From contig JACQDO010000284.1 of NCBI GenBank assembly GCA_016201085.1, positions 1 to 22,732 of the forward strand: 22,732 nt of DNA. Direction: 5' to 3'. The translations under genes were made by a program, and so were the position numbers. The notes beneath the pieces were generated by a model. The model was not told the DNA's origin. It saw only the letters and a program-made list of their open reading frames with translations, and did not search any database. This document shows, piece by piece, positions 1 to 6,900 of this stretch. The number at the start of each line of letters is the position of its first letter. Position 1 is the stretch's first letter. The stretch is from Hyphomicrobiales bacterium (lineage in GTDB: Bacteria; Pseudomonadota; Alphaproteobacteria; Rhizobiales; Xanthobacteraceae).

Positions 1-47
1 CGGGGACCCAGGGATGCCGGACTCTGGACCCCCGCTTTCGCGGGGGT
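1..47. repeat. Palindromic intergenic-type repeat read in frame inside the E2 gene
   Basis: Positions 28-47 form a perfect 8-bp inverted repeat with a TTTC loop (ACCCCCGC / GCGGGGGT). The adjoining bases 1-27 contain a weaker CCAG...CTGG pairing. On the minus strand it is translated as TPAKAGVQSPASLG in the linker after the lipoyl domain. Short GC palindromes whose translation contains PAKAGVQ or PAKAGIQ are a familiar dispersed repeat in alphaproteobacterial genomes, usually between genes. Identity with a given repeat family is from memory and was not tested. Confidence 0.6.
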
Positions 48-323
48 GAGCGGAGCTTTTACTTCCGCGGCCCTGGGCTGCGGCGCCTCGCCGGCACCGG
101 CAATCACCGCCACCACGGCGCCGACTTTCGCCACCTCGCCCACCTTGAAATGGATGTCGCTGAGCGTGCCGGCCGAAGTTGCCGGCACTTCCATCGAAGT
201 CTTGTCGGTCTCGATCTCGAACAGGTTGTCACCCGGCTGCACGGCATCGCCGGCCGACTTGAACCATTTCACGATCTTACCCTCGGTGACGGTTTCACCG
301 AGCTGCGGCATCAGAACGTCCAC
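1..323 (-). CDS. Dihydrolipoamide acyltransferase (E2) lipoyl domain, partial at left edge
   Basis: This is the N-terminus of an E2 acyltransferase of a 2-oxo-acid or acetoin dehydrogenase complex; the rest lies beyond the left edge. The reverse strand from a GTG at 323-321 reads MPQLGETVTEGKIVKWF, then EIETDKTSMEVPA, the classic lipoyl-domain hairpin. The lysine in DKTS is the lipoylated residue, near residue 42. Lipoyl-lysine swings the acyl group from E1 to the E2 catalytic core. I chose the GTG start because GGGAGA lies about 6 nt upstream and the fold begins at once; an in-frame ATG four codons later would cut into the first strand. The domain is followed by an Ala/Pro-rich linker of normal type, into which a palindromic repeat is read in frame near the window edge. 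The stop of the preceding aldehyde dehydrogenase gene is 27 nt upstream, so the two are probably co-transcribed. Whether the frame stays open to a full E2 cannot be seen. Confidence 0.88.
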   Translation of the reverse strand, partial: MDVLMPQLGETVTEGKIVKWFKSAGDAVQPGDNLFEIETDKTSMEVPATSAGTLSDIHFKVGEVAKVGAVVAVIAGAGEAPQPRAAEVKAPLTPAKAGVQSPASLGP

Positions 324-350
324 GCGATTCTCCCGATTCCCTGCCGCCTG

Positions 351-1802
351 TTACCAGCTCACCGACACATACTGCGTCTCGAGAAATTCCTTCATGCCTT
401 CCTGCGCGCCTTCGCGCCCGAGGCCCGACTGCTTGGTGCCGCCGAACGGCGCCGCCGGATCGGACACCAGGCCGCGGTTGAGGCCGATCATGCCGAAATC
501 GAGCTTCTCCGACACGCGCATGCCACGCGAGAGGTCCTTGGTGAACAGATAGGCCACCAGCCCGTATTCGGTGGAGTTAGCGCGCTTGATCACCTCGTCC
601 TCGGTCTTGAAGGTCTGGATCGAGGCCACCGGCCCGAAAATTTCCTCGTTCAGCATCTTGGCCGAGTCGGGCACGTTGGTGAGCACGGTGGCCGGATAGA
701 AGTAGCCCGGGCCGCTCGGCGCCTTGCCTCCGGTCAGCAGCTTGGCGCCCTTGGCGGTGGCGTCCTCGACCAGCTCGATCACCTTGTCGCGGCCCTCTTT
801 GTTGACCAGCGGTCCGACATTGATGCCGTCGTCGAGGCCGTTGCCCATCTTCAGCGCCGACATCTTGGCGGCCAGCTTCTGGGCGAATTCGTCGTGCACC
901 TTCTCGTGCACGAAGAAGCGATTGGCCGCGGTGCAGGCCTCGCCCATGTTGCGCATTTTCGCGATCATGGCGCCTTCGATGGCGGCATCGATATCGGCAT
1001 CCTCGAACACCAGGAACGGCGCGTTGCCGCCGAGCTCCATCGACGGCTTGCTGATGTTGTCGGCCGCCCCGTGCAGCAGCTTGCGCCCGACCTCGGTCGA
1101 GCCGGTGAAGGAGACGACGCGCACGCGCGGATCGTGCAGCATCGCGCTCACCACCGGGCCGGAACGGCGCGACGGCACCACATTGACCACGCCGGCCGGC
1201 ACGCCCGCTTCTTCCAGCGCCGGCATCAACGCCAGCATGGTGAGTGGCGTATCGGAGGCGGGCTTCAACACCACCGGGCAGCCGGCGGCGAGCGCCGGGC
1301 CGATCTTGCGGGTGGCCATCGCCGCCGGGAAATTCCACGGCGTCACCAGCACGGCGACGCCGGCCGGCTTGTGCTGCGCCACGATGCGCGCGCCGGAGGC
1401 CGGCGCCATGGAAATCTGGCCGTTGTTTCGTACGGCTTCTTCCGCGTACCAGCGGAAGAATTCGGCGGCATAGGCGATCTCGCCGCGCGAATCGGACAGC
1501 GCCTTGCCGTTCTCCAGCGTGATCAGTTTGGCGAAGCGCTCGGCGTCGCGCATGATGACTTCGTAAGCCTTGCGCAAAATCTCGCCGCGTTCGCGCGGTT
1601 TGCGCTTGGCCCAACCCTCGAAGGCGGCCTCGGCGGCATCGACGGCAGCGATGGCATCCGCCACGGTTGCGCTGGCGACCGAGGCGATCGTCTTTTCGGT
1701 CGCCGGATCGATCACGTCGAAGCGGGCGTTGTCGGACGACTTGCGCCATTTGCCGCCGATCCACAGATCGGTCGGAACGTTGGCGAGCAGATTTTCGTAC
1801 AT
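351..1802 (-). CDS. NAD(P)-dependent aldehyde dehydrogenase, succinate-semialdehyde dehydrogenase-like
   Basis: This 483-residue soluble protein oxidises an aldehyde to the acid with NAD(P)+. Class-specific motifs are present in order: TPWNFP at 154-159 (cofactor and oxyanion region), FTGSTEVG at 232-239 (Rossmann turn), MELGG with catalytic Glu256, GEACTAANR with catalytic Cys290, and the C-terminal PFGGTKQSGLGREG. Length and the last motif match the GabD/succinate-semialdehyde branch best. It sits between E1-beta and E2 of a thiamine-diphosphate dehydrogenase complex. In acetoin cleavage the aldehyde by-product is acetaldehyde, so an acetaldehyde-oxidising role in the operon is an attractive inference, but sequence alone does not decide between acetaldehyde and semialdehyde substrates. 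The ATG has a GAAGGA ribosome site 9-10 nt upstream. The gene lies downstream of a 113-nt palindromic element that separates it from E1-beta. Confidence 0.93.
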   Translation of the reverse strand: MYENLLANVPTDLWIGGKWRKSSDNARFDVIDPATEKTIASVASATVADAIAAVDAAEAAFEGWAKRKPRERGEILRKAYEVIMRDAERFAKLITLENGKALSDSRGEIAYAAEFFRWYAEEAVRNNGQISMAPASGARIVAQHKPAGVAVLVTPWNFPAAMATRKIGPALAAGCPVVLKPASDTPLTMLALMPALEEAGVPAGVVNVVPSRRSGPVVSAMLHDPRVRVVSFTGSTEVGRKLLHGAADNISKPSMELGGNAPFLVFEDADIDAAIEGAMIAKMRNMGEACTAANRFFVHEKVHDEFAQKLAAKMSALKMGNGLDDGINVGPLVNKEGRDKVIELVEDATAKGAKLLTGGKAPSGPGYFYPATVLTNVPDSAKMLNEEIFGPVASIQTFKTEDEVIKRANSTEYGLVAYLFTKDLSRGMRVSEKLDFGMIGLNRGLVSDPAAPFGGTKQSGLGREGAQEGMKEFLETQYVSVSW

Positions 1803-1824
1803 GGCGATTGTCCTTCACTCTTCG

Positions 1825-1937
1825 TGTCCCGGGCGCAGCGCAGCGCGAAGCGGTGCGCTGCAGAACCGGGACCGTTTCAACCCGTTACGGTCCCGGATCA
1901 GCGATGCACCGCTACGCGCTGCATCGCGTCCGGGACA
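1825..1937. repeat. 113-nt imperfect palindromic element inside the operon
   Basis: Two 50-nt arms (1825-1874 and 1888-1937) are inverted copies with 40 of 50 positions paired, around a 13-nt loop. The outer ends (TGTCCCGG / CCGGGACA) and inner ends (CCGGGACCG / CGGTCCCGG) pair perfectly. It fills nearly all the space between the E1-beta stop and the aldehyde dehydrogenase ribosome site. No T-run follows on either strand, so it is not a typical terminator. It resembles a mobile intergenic palindrome of the kind common in Bradyrhizobium relatives. In the mRNA it would fold into one long hairpin able to affect read-through or stability of the downstream half. Confidence 0.8.
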
Positions 1938-1944
1938 AGAAAAA

Positions 1945-2925
1945 CTAACTCCCCAAACTCCGCCGCACCGTGTCGACGATGCGGCCCGGCGTCGGCAGCA
2001 CGACGTCTTCCAGGATATCGGCGGCCGGCAGCGGAATATGCGGCGTGGTGATGCGCACCGGCGGCCCGTCGAGGTCGTAGAACGCCTCGTCGGCCACGAT
2101 CGATACGATCTCGGCGCCCCAGCCGCACAGCCGCGGGTTTTCCTCGACTGAGAACAGCCGATGCGTCTTGGCCACCGATCCGAGGATGGTCTGCGTGTCG
2201 AGCGGCACCAGCGAACGCACGTCGATGATTTCGCAGTCGATGCCGTGCTCCGCCTTCAGCTTCTCGGCCGCCTCCAGCGCGCGCGGCACCATCAGCGCCA
2301 ACGCGACGATGGTGGCATCCTTGCCGGGGCGCAGGATTTTGGCGGTGCCGAGTTGGTCTACGATTTCGCCGTCCGGCACCTCGCCCTTGGTGGCGTAAAG
2401 CGACTTGTGCTCGCAGAAAATCACCGGATCGGGATCGCGCACCGCCGCGGCCAACAGGCCGATGACGTCGACCGGCGAGGACGGCGCCACCACCTTGAGA
2501 CCGGGGATCATCATGCACCAGTTCTCGACGCTCTGTGAGTGCTGCGCGCCGAAGCGCGAGCCGGCACCATTGCCGGTGCGTATCACCAATGGGCATTTGA
2601 CCTGGCCGTTCGACATGTAACGGCTCTTGGGGAATTCGTTGGCGATGTAGTCGAAGCACACCGCGAAGAAGTCCGAGAACATGATCTCGGCGATCGGCTT
2701 CAAGCCGGTCATCGCCGCGCCCATGGCCGCGCCCATGATCGCCTGCTCGGAGATCGGGGTGTCGCGCACCCGCAAGGGGCCGAACTGTTCGTACAGACCG
2801 ACGGTCGCCTTGAACACGCCGCCGGCCTTGGCCACGTCCTCGCCGAGGAACACGACGTCGGGATCGCGCGTCATTTCCTGCGCGATGCCGCGGATGACCG
2901 CGTCGCGATAGGTCAGTTCCGCCAT
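1945..2925 (-). CDS. Thiamine-diphosphate dehydrogenase complex E1 component, beta subunit (acetoin/pyruvate type)
   Basis: This 326-residue E1-beta pairs with the E1-alpha encoded just upstream to form the alpha2beta2 decarboxylating or cleaving enzyme that acylates the lipoyl arm of E2. The sequence shows LTYRDAV at the start, the conserved FLGEDVAKAGGVF block, RDTPISEQAIMGAAMGAAMTG (about residues 54-74), the FGAQHSQSVE segment carrying the active-site histidine region, and the C-terminal transketolase domain with DVRSLVPLD and VEENP. The DTPISE/GAAVGAA-like block and the IMFSDF segment are closest to AcoB and PdhB-type proteins. Its ATG lies inside the 3' end of E1-alpha (13-nt overlap) behind a strong GGAGG, which indicates translational coupling and equal expression of the two subunits. 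Which 2-oxo acid or acyloin is used cannot be told from the sequence. Confidence 0.92.
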   Translation of the reverse strand: MAELTYRDAVIRGIAQEMTRDPDVVFLGEDVAKAGGVFKATVGLYEQFGPLRVRDTPISEQAIMGAAMGAAMTGLKPIAEIMFSDFFAVCFDYIANEFPKSRYMSNGQVKCPLVIRTGNGAGSRFGAQHSQSVENWCMMIPGLKVVAPSSPVDVIGLLAAAVRDPDPVIFCEHKSLYATKGEVPDGEIVDQLGTAKILRPGKDATIVALALMVPRALEAAEKLKAEHGIDCEIIDVRSLVPLDTQTILGSVAKTHRLFSVEENPRLCGWGAEIVSIVADEAFYDLDGPPVRITTPHIPLPAADILEDVVLPTPGRIVDTVRRSLGS

Positions 2926-3947
2926 GCCCAGCCTCCATCGGCGTAGACATCAGTGGTGATGATATCGAACGGCGGGTTGGGCGCCGCCTTGCAGGCTTCC
3001 GTGGCGTCGTCGACGATCTTGCGCACTTCGTTATCGATCCCCTTGATGACAGTTTCCGCGACGCCGAATTGCAGCAGCCGCTCGCGATAGATCTTGATCG
3101 GGTCGCGCAGCTTCCAGCGCTCGAGCTCGCCCTCGGGCCGGTATTTGGCCGGATCGGCGCGCGAATGGCCGCTGTGCCGATAGGTCATGCATTCGATCAG
3201 CGACGGGCCCTTGCCGGCGCGCGCCTTGGTAAAGGCGGTCTGCGCGATGCGATAGACCGCATCGGCGTCGTTGCCGTCGACGACGATGCGCTCGAGCCCG
3301 TAGGAGGCGGCGCGGTCGGCGGCCGGATGCTCGACCGCGGTCACCTCGCTGATCGGCGTGTATTCCATGTAGAGGTTGTTCTCGCAGACGAAGATCACCG
3401 GCAGCTTCCAGACCGCGGCGAAATTGAGCGCCTCGTGGAAGGCGCCGATATTGGTGGTGCCGTCGCCGAAGAAACAGACCGAGACGTCCTTGGCGCCCTT
3501 GTATTGCGCGCGCCAGGCGGCGCCGCAGGCGATGGGCAGATGCGCCCCGATGATGGCGTAGGAGCCCATCACGCCGTGCTCGACCGAGGTCAGATGCATC
3601 GAGCCGCCCTTGCCGCGCATCAGGCCGTTGTCGCGCTGCATCAGCTCGCCCAGCACCTTTTCCACCGGCACGCCGCGGGCGAGCGTATGGGCATGCCCGC
3701 GATAGGTGCAGAAGCTCAAATCGCCCTTCTGCATGGCGCCGGCAAAGCCGGCCGCCACCGCTTCCTGCCCGAGCGAGAGATGGCTGGTGCCCTTGACCAG
3801 GTTCTGCAGGAACAGGTCGTAGGCGCGCTGCTCGGCCTCGCGCAGCACCACCTGCGTCCGGTACAGCTCCAGGCGCTTGGCCTCGCCGATATCGTCGTTC
3901 AAGCCCGAGCCTGCCGGCACCGAGGCCCGGTCCTTAATTGTCGCCAT
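2913..3947 (-). CDS. Thiamine-diphosphate dehydrogenase complex E1 component, alpha subunit (acetoin/pyruvate type)
   Basis: This 344-residue E1-alpha binds thiamine diphosphate and carries out decarboxylation or C-C cleavage with E1-beta. The thiamine motif is complete: GDG at 161-163, ending with NN at 190-191. The YRGHAHTLARGV block (residues about 82-93), GKGGSMHL (112-119) and the loop YRHSGHSRADPAKYR near residues 262-276 are standard for AcoA and PdhA. The N-terminus has no signal or mitochondrial-type extension. The ATG at 3947 has GAGGATC 5-8 nt upstream and is the first gene of the operon E1-alpha, E1-beta, aldehyde dehydrogenase, E2. A promoter would lie in the 139-nt gap before it, although read-through from the EamA gene on the same strand is also possible. 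The presence of an aldehyde dehydrogenase in the operon favours acetoin-type chemistry slightly over pyruvate. Confidence 0.92.
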   Translation of the reverse strand: MATIKDRASVPAGSGLNDDIGEAKRLELYRTQVVLREAEQRAYDLFLQNLVKGTSHLSLGQEAVAAGFAGAMQKGDLSFCTYRGHAHTLARGVPVEKVLGELMQRDNGLMRGKGGSMHLTSVEHGVMGSYAIIGAHLPIACGAAWRAQYKGAKDVSVCFFGDGTTNIGAFHEALNFAAVWKLPVIFVCENNLYMEYTPISEVTAVEHPAADRAASYGLERIVVDGNDADAVYRIAQTAFTKARAGKGPSLIECMTYRHSGHSRADPAKYRPEGELERWKLRDPIKIYRERLLQFGVAETVIKGIDNEVRKIVDDATEACKAAPNPPFDIITTDVYADGGWAWRN

Positions 3948-4086
3948 GAATGATCCTCGAAAGGGTCTAAATCCGCCTAAAGCCGGCGGAACTTAGCCCC
4001 GATGAATGCGGCGCCGCAACCTCTGGAGCGATGCCATTTGCGCATGATCCGTTCCGAAAAACCGGGGTCTCATTCGGTGGACAGCG
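3948..4086 (-). other. Intergenic region upstream of the E1-alpha operon with a repeat fragment
   Basis: This 139-nt gap should hold the operon promoter. I cannot identify a convincing -35/-10 pair. Bases about 4039-4066 (GCGCATGATCC followed by TTCCGAAAAACCGG) resemble one arm of a dispersed rhizobial palindrome whose full form pairs CATGATC with GATCATG around CCGAAAACCGG. Only one arm is present, so it is probably decayed. Confidence 0.4.
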
Positions 4087-5010
4087 CTATTCGATAATGG
4101 CCTCGCTGGTTGTGGCCCTGCCCAGGCGTCGCTCCCGGTACAGCAGATAGAGGCCGGAGGCGATCACCATGGCCGCCCCCGCCATGGTCCAGCCGGTGGG
4201 CACGTGGTCGAACACCAGGTAGCCCAGGATCACCACCCAGATGAGTTGCGTATAGACGAAGGGCGACAGCACCGAGGCTGGCGCCAACCGATGGCCGGCA
4301 ATCAGGAAGAAATGCCCGAGGCTGCCGAGCACGCCGATGGCGATCATCAACAGCGCGATCGCCCAATTCGCCGGCGCCTGCCAGACGAAAGGGATGACCG
4401 GCAGCATCACCAACGCGCCGATGGCGTTCGCATAGAACAGCGAGGTCTGGTTGGAGTCGACGCGCGACACGATACGCGTGATCACGGCATAGAAGCCGTA
4501 GCAAACGGTCGCCGCCAGCGAGAGCGCGGCGGCCGGATGCATGCCGCCGAAACCCGGACGCGTGATCAGCAGCACGCCGCCGAAACCGAACAGAATCGCG
4601 CTCCAGCGCCGCCAGCCGATCCATTCGCCCAGCAGCGGCCCCGATGCGATGGCGACGATGAACGGAAAGGTGAAGATGATCGACAGCGCCTCGTCGAGCT
4701 GCAGCCAGCGCAGCGCCAGGAAATTCAGCGCGCTCGATGCGACCAGCAGGATCGAGCGCGCGATCTGCAGCTTGAGGCTCTTGGTGCGCAGCAGGTCCGT
4801 GTGCGTCAGCGGATTGGACACGATCAGCGTCAGCACGAAGGCGCTGGTGTAACGCGCCCAGGTGATCTGCATGGCGTCCATCTGGGTATTGAGATATTTC
4901 GCGGTGGTGTCGAGCACGGCGAACAGCGCCACCGCCCCGCACATCAGGGCGATGCCGATGAGGCGCTGGCGGCGCTGGTGGGCGATGTCGCTCATTCTGC
5001 TATCTGGCAT
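4087..5010 (-). CDS. EamA/DMT-family inner-membrane transporter
   Basis: This protein of about 307 residues belongs to the drug/metabolite transporter superfamily and is predicted to export a small metabolite; the substrate is unknown. The sequence is almost wholly hydrophobic, with about ten membrane spans arranged as two EamA repeats. The first begins at IGIALMCGAVALFAVLD, with DTTAKYL after span 1 and ITWARYTSAFVL in span 2. The second repeat includes ATVCYGFYAVITRIV. The C-terminus is short and charged (RERRLGRA). The open frame extends to 5133, but residues before MPDSR are Arg-rich, lack hydrophobicity and would overlap the divergent TauE start. I therefore place the start at 5010, with ATG 4995 (MSDIAHQRR) equally possible; neither has a strong ribosome site. 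It faces the TauE gene across a shared promoter region of about 120 nt. Confidence 0.85.
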   Translation of the reverse strand: MPDSRMSDIAHQRRQRLIGIALMCGAVALFAVLDTTAKYLNTQMDAMQITWARYTSAFVLTLIVSNPLTHTDLLRTKSLKLQIARSILLVASSALNFLALRWLQLDEALSIIFTFPFIVAIASGPLLGEWIGWRRWSAILFGFGGVLLITRPGFGGMHPAAALSLAATVCYGFYAVITRIVSRVDSNQTSLFYANAIGALVMLPVIPFVWQAPANWAIALLMIAIGVLGSLGHFFLIAGHRLAPASVLSPFVYTQLIWVVILGYLVFDHVPTGWTMAGAAMVIASGLYLLYRERRLGRATTSEAIIE

Positions 5011-5020
5011 GTCGATCGAA

Positions 5021-5048
5021 TTGTATCGGCGTCGCTTGTTGGTATAGT
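5021..5048 (+). promoter_or_regulatory. Candidate promoter for the TauE/chr cluster
   Basis: TATAGT at 5043-5048 matches five of six positions of a sigma-70-type -10 box. TTGTAT, 16 nt before it, is a weak -35 (three of six). Transcription would begin just before the first TauE leader hairpin. The evidence is composition and position only. Confidence 0.3.
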
Positions 5049-5057
5049 GCGGATTGA

Positions 5058-5078
5058 AGGGGAATAGCAGCCTCCCCT
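5058..5078 (+). promoter_or_regulatory. Leader hairpin upstream of the first TauE gene
   Basis: AGGGGA at 5058-5063 pairs with TCCCCT at 5073-5078 around a 9-nt loop, 54 nt before the ATG. The second TauE gene has an equivalent hairpin at 6047-6068 (CGGGG/CCCCG), 55 nt before its ATG, with a largely different loop. Between hairpin and ATG the two flanks are clearly homologous (shared CCATCCAA and TTGGGAGC). In each case the ribosome site GGGAG lies in a small hairpin: CGTT/AGCG at the first gene and TTGCT/AGCAA at the second. Confidence 0.45.
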
Positions 5079-5131
5079 CAAGATGGCAGCCATCCATCCA
5101 AGCGCTGGTCACTTCTCGTTGGGAGCGGCCC

Positions 5132-5863
5132 ATGGATGGCGCGGTTCTCGGACTTTACCTCTTCGCGACATTTATCGGCGGACTGGTCAGCGGCTTGGCC
5201 GGTTTCGCGCTTGGGCTGGTGGTGTCCGGCGTCTGGCTGCACATCCTGACGCCGCTACAGGCCGCCTTCCTGATGGCCGGCTACGGCATTTTCACGCAAG
5301 GCTACGGCATCTGGAAACTGCGGCATGCGCTGAGCTGGCGCAAAGCCGCGCCCTTTATCGTCGGCAGCGCGCTTGGCGTGCCGGTGGGAACGATGCTGCT
5401 GACCGTCATCAATCCGGCCTATCTGCGCACCGGTATCGGGTTTCTGCTGGTGATCTACAGCGTCTATGGACTGGCCAAACCGGTCATCAAGCCGATGCAA
5501 TCCGGAACGCCGATGAATGTCGGCGTTGGCTTTCTCAACGGGCTGCTCGGCGGGCTGACCGGCCTGGCGGGAGTCATTGTAGCGGTGTGGAGCCAGTTGC
5601 AGGGCTGGCCTAAGGACCAGCAGCGCACCATCACACAGCCGGTGCTGTTCGCCGCGCTCGCCATGAGCACGCTGGCATTGGTCGTAGCCGGCGGCGCCAC
5701 GGTGGAAAACGCCAAATTATTCGCACTCGGCCTGCCGGTACTGCTCGCCGGACTCTGGACCGGCTTCTGGCTGTATGGACGACTCGACGACGCGGCGTTC
5801 CGCAAGCTCATTTTGGTGCTGCTATTGGTGTCCGGCGTGGCATTGATCGTGCCGATGCGATGA
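5132..5863 (+). CDS. TauE/SafE (DUF81) family anion permease, copy 1
   Basis: This 243-residue polytopic membrane protein belongs to the TauE/SafE family, whose studied members export sulfite or sulfoacetate or move related organic anions. The two family repeats are visible: TFIGGLVSGLAGFALGLVVSG (residues 13-33) and GFLNGLLGGLTGLAGVIVAVW in the second half, each with the typical Gly-rich span. The conserved INPAYLR and YGLAKP loops are also present. I take ATG 5132, behind GGGAG 6 nt upstream; the open frame extends further but the added residues are hydrophilic and upstream of the leader hairpin. The next gene is a paralogue with 157 of 240 aligned residues identical by my count, and they share upstream and downstream flanks, so the pair arose by tandem duplication. 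Their position before chrB and chrA suggests a role with sulfur oxyanions or chromate. Confidence 0.88.
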   Translation: MDGAVLGLYLFATFIGGLVSGLAGFALGLVVSGVWLHILTPLQAAFLMAGYGIFTQGYGIWKLRHALSWRKAAPFIVGSALGVPVGTMLLTVINPAYLRTGIGFLLVIYSVYGLAKPVIKPMQSGTPMNVGVGFLNGLLGGLTGLAGVIVAVWSQLQGWPKDQQRTITQPVLFAALAMSTLALVVAGGATVENAKLFALGLPVLLAGLWTGFWLYGRLDDAAFRKLILVLLLVSGVALIVPMR

Positions 5864-5880
5864 TGTAACTTTGCATCCGT

Positions 5881-5961
5881 GGGGCCTGCGGCGGTCGCCC
5901 CGCTTCCTTTAAGGCTTGCGAGCCCAAGCACCGTCTCCTTCGTTCGCGGAGGGGGCTCATG
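5881..5961 (+). promoter_or_regulatory. Structured leader RNA, copy 1 (candidate chrB-type motif)
   Basis: It aligns without gaps to 6901-6981 at an offset of exactly 1020 nt, with 73 of 83 bases identical through 5963 and a 35-nt block (5911-5945) unchanged. Three hairpins are possible: GGGGC/GCCCC (5881-5885 with 5897-5901), GGCT/AGCC (5913-5924) and CTCC/GGAG (5935-5938 with 5948-5951), the last hiding the ribosome site. Differences fall in loops and linkers. In this copy the ATG at 5959 opens only a five-codon frame, and the next true gene is the second TauE. A cis-regulatory RNA named after chrB is known in proteobacteria; I could not check its consensus here. Confidence 0.6.
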
Positions 5962-5976
5962 CTTTTGGCAGACTAG
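5959..5976 (+). pseudogene. Vestigial chrB start region (five codons then TAG)
   Basis: The leader copy keeps its ribosome site and ATG, then reads Met-Leu-Leu-Ala-Asp-stop. After ATGCT the homology with chrB ends. It is most simply the duplicated 5' tip of chrB left behind by the tandem duplication; a functional leader peptide is a less likely alternative. Confidence 0.45.
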
Positions 5977-6007
5977 CAAACTCACCAAACAATTCTAAAA
6001 TTCGATT

Positions 6008-6068
6008 GCGGCGCCTAGCGCGCCGCCGACTGTCAATACGAACGTTCGGGGTTTCCAAAGCCTCCCCG
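6008..6068 (+). promoter_or_regulatory. Hairpins upstream of the second TauE gene
   Basis: GCGGCGC at 6008-6014 pairs perfectly with GCGCCGC at 6020-6026 around CTAGC. No T-run follows, so it is a weak terminator candidate at most. A second stem, CGGGG 6047-6051 with CCCCG 6064-6068, corresponds in position to the hairpin before the first TauE gene. Both sit between leader copy 1 and the TauE start and could be part of a larger 5' structure. Confidence 0.4.
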
Positions 6069-6122
6069 TCAGATGTGACGCCGTCCATCCAATCGCTGAT
6101 CGTTTTTGCTTGGGAGCAAGAC

Positions 6123-6884
6123 ATGGATGGCACGGTTCTCGGACTTTATCTGTTAGCGACGTTTATCGGCGGCACGACGACCGGTATTGCCGGCTTCGCC
6201 ATGGGCCTGGTGGTATCCGGCGTATGGTTGCACATCATAACGCCGATGCAGACCGCTGCCCTCATCGTGGGCTACGCTCTGCTGTCGCAGACCTTCACTA
6301 TTTGGAAGCTCCGGCACACGCTGAGTTGGCGTAAGGTGATGCCGTTCATCGTCGGCGGCGCAGTTGGCGTGCCGCTCGGCACGATGCTGCTGGCCTATAT
6401 CAATCCAGCGTATCTGCGAATCGGAATCGGTGTGCTGCTGGTGCTGTACAGCATCTACGGCCTGGCAAAGCCGGCGTTCAAACCGATACAGGCCGGGGTT
6501 CCGGCCGATACCGGCATCGGCTTTCTCAATGGATTGCTCGGCGGAATGACCGGCCTTGGCGGCATTGTCGTGACCGTGTGGGTCCAGTTGCGCGGTTTGC
6601 CGAAGGACGTGCAGCGCGGGATTTTCCAGCCGGTCATTCTGGCGGCGCAGGCGATGACCGCGTTATCGTTGGCGCTGGCCGGCGCTTATACGACCGAGAC
6701 CGTCAAGCTTTACCTGTACGGTATACCGGCGCTGGCGACCGGCGTGTGGATCGGGCTCAAACTATACGGAAAGCTCGATGAAGCCGCCTTTCGCAAGGTT
6801 ATTCTCGTCTTGCTGCTGATCTCCGGATTCTCCCTGGTCGTGCCGGCATCGTTCGTTGCCGGCTTGTTCGCGATGATCCGCTGA
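6123..6884 (+). CDS. TauE/SafE (DUF81) family anion permease, copy 2
   Basis: This 253-residue inner-membrane permease is a tandem paralogue of the preceding gene. It keeps the same landmarks (TFIGGTTTGIAGFAMGLVVSG, SGVWLHIITP, INPAYLR, GFLNGLLGGMTGLGGIVVTVW, AAFRKVILVL) but carries about ten extra C-terminal residues (SFVAGLFAMIR). Differences from copy 1 cluster in the second and sixth spans, so the substrates may not be identical. ATG 6123 follows GGGAGCAAG at a good distance. The open frame upstream reaches into leader copy 1, but those residues translate an RNA leader and are not credible protein. The gene is followed, 16 nt after the stop, by leader copy 2 and chrB on the same strand, consistent with one operon and internal RNA control. 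Export of sulfite-like anions is a family-level inference. Confidence 0.88.
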   Translation: MDGTVLGLYLLATFIGGTTTGIAGFAMGLVVSGVWLHIITPMQTAALIVGYALLSQTFTIWKLRHTLSWRKVMPFIVGGAVGVPLGTMLLAYINPAYLRIGIGVLLVLYSIYGLAKPAFKPIQAGVPADTGIGFLNGLLGGMTGLGGIVVTVWVQLRGLPKDVQRGIFQPVILAAQAMTALSLALAGAYTTETVKLYLYGIPALATGVWIGLKLYGKLDEAAFRKVILVLLLISGFSLVVPASFVAGLFAMIR

Positions 6885-6900
6885 GTTAGATTTCTCCAGT

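Noticed and set aside
150..2051. 633-codon plus-strand open frame
   Set aside because: It lies opposite the E2 and aldehyde dehydrogenase genes, is rich in Arg, His and Gly from high-GC antisense reading, and has no recognisable domain.
4204..5067. 287-codon plus-strand frame opposite the EamA gene
   Set aside because: Its composition is dominated by Arg, Gln, Asp and His, the usual antisense shadow of a hydrophobic gene; the minus strand encodes a clear transporter.
5916..6122. N-terminal extension of the second TauE gene into the leader, and the matching frame at 6936
   Set aside because: Both leaders translate to MRAQAPSPSF, but the changes between copies are not at third codon positions and the frame diverges afterwards; this fits RNA constraint, not protein.
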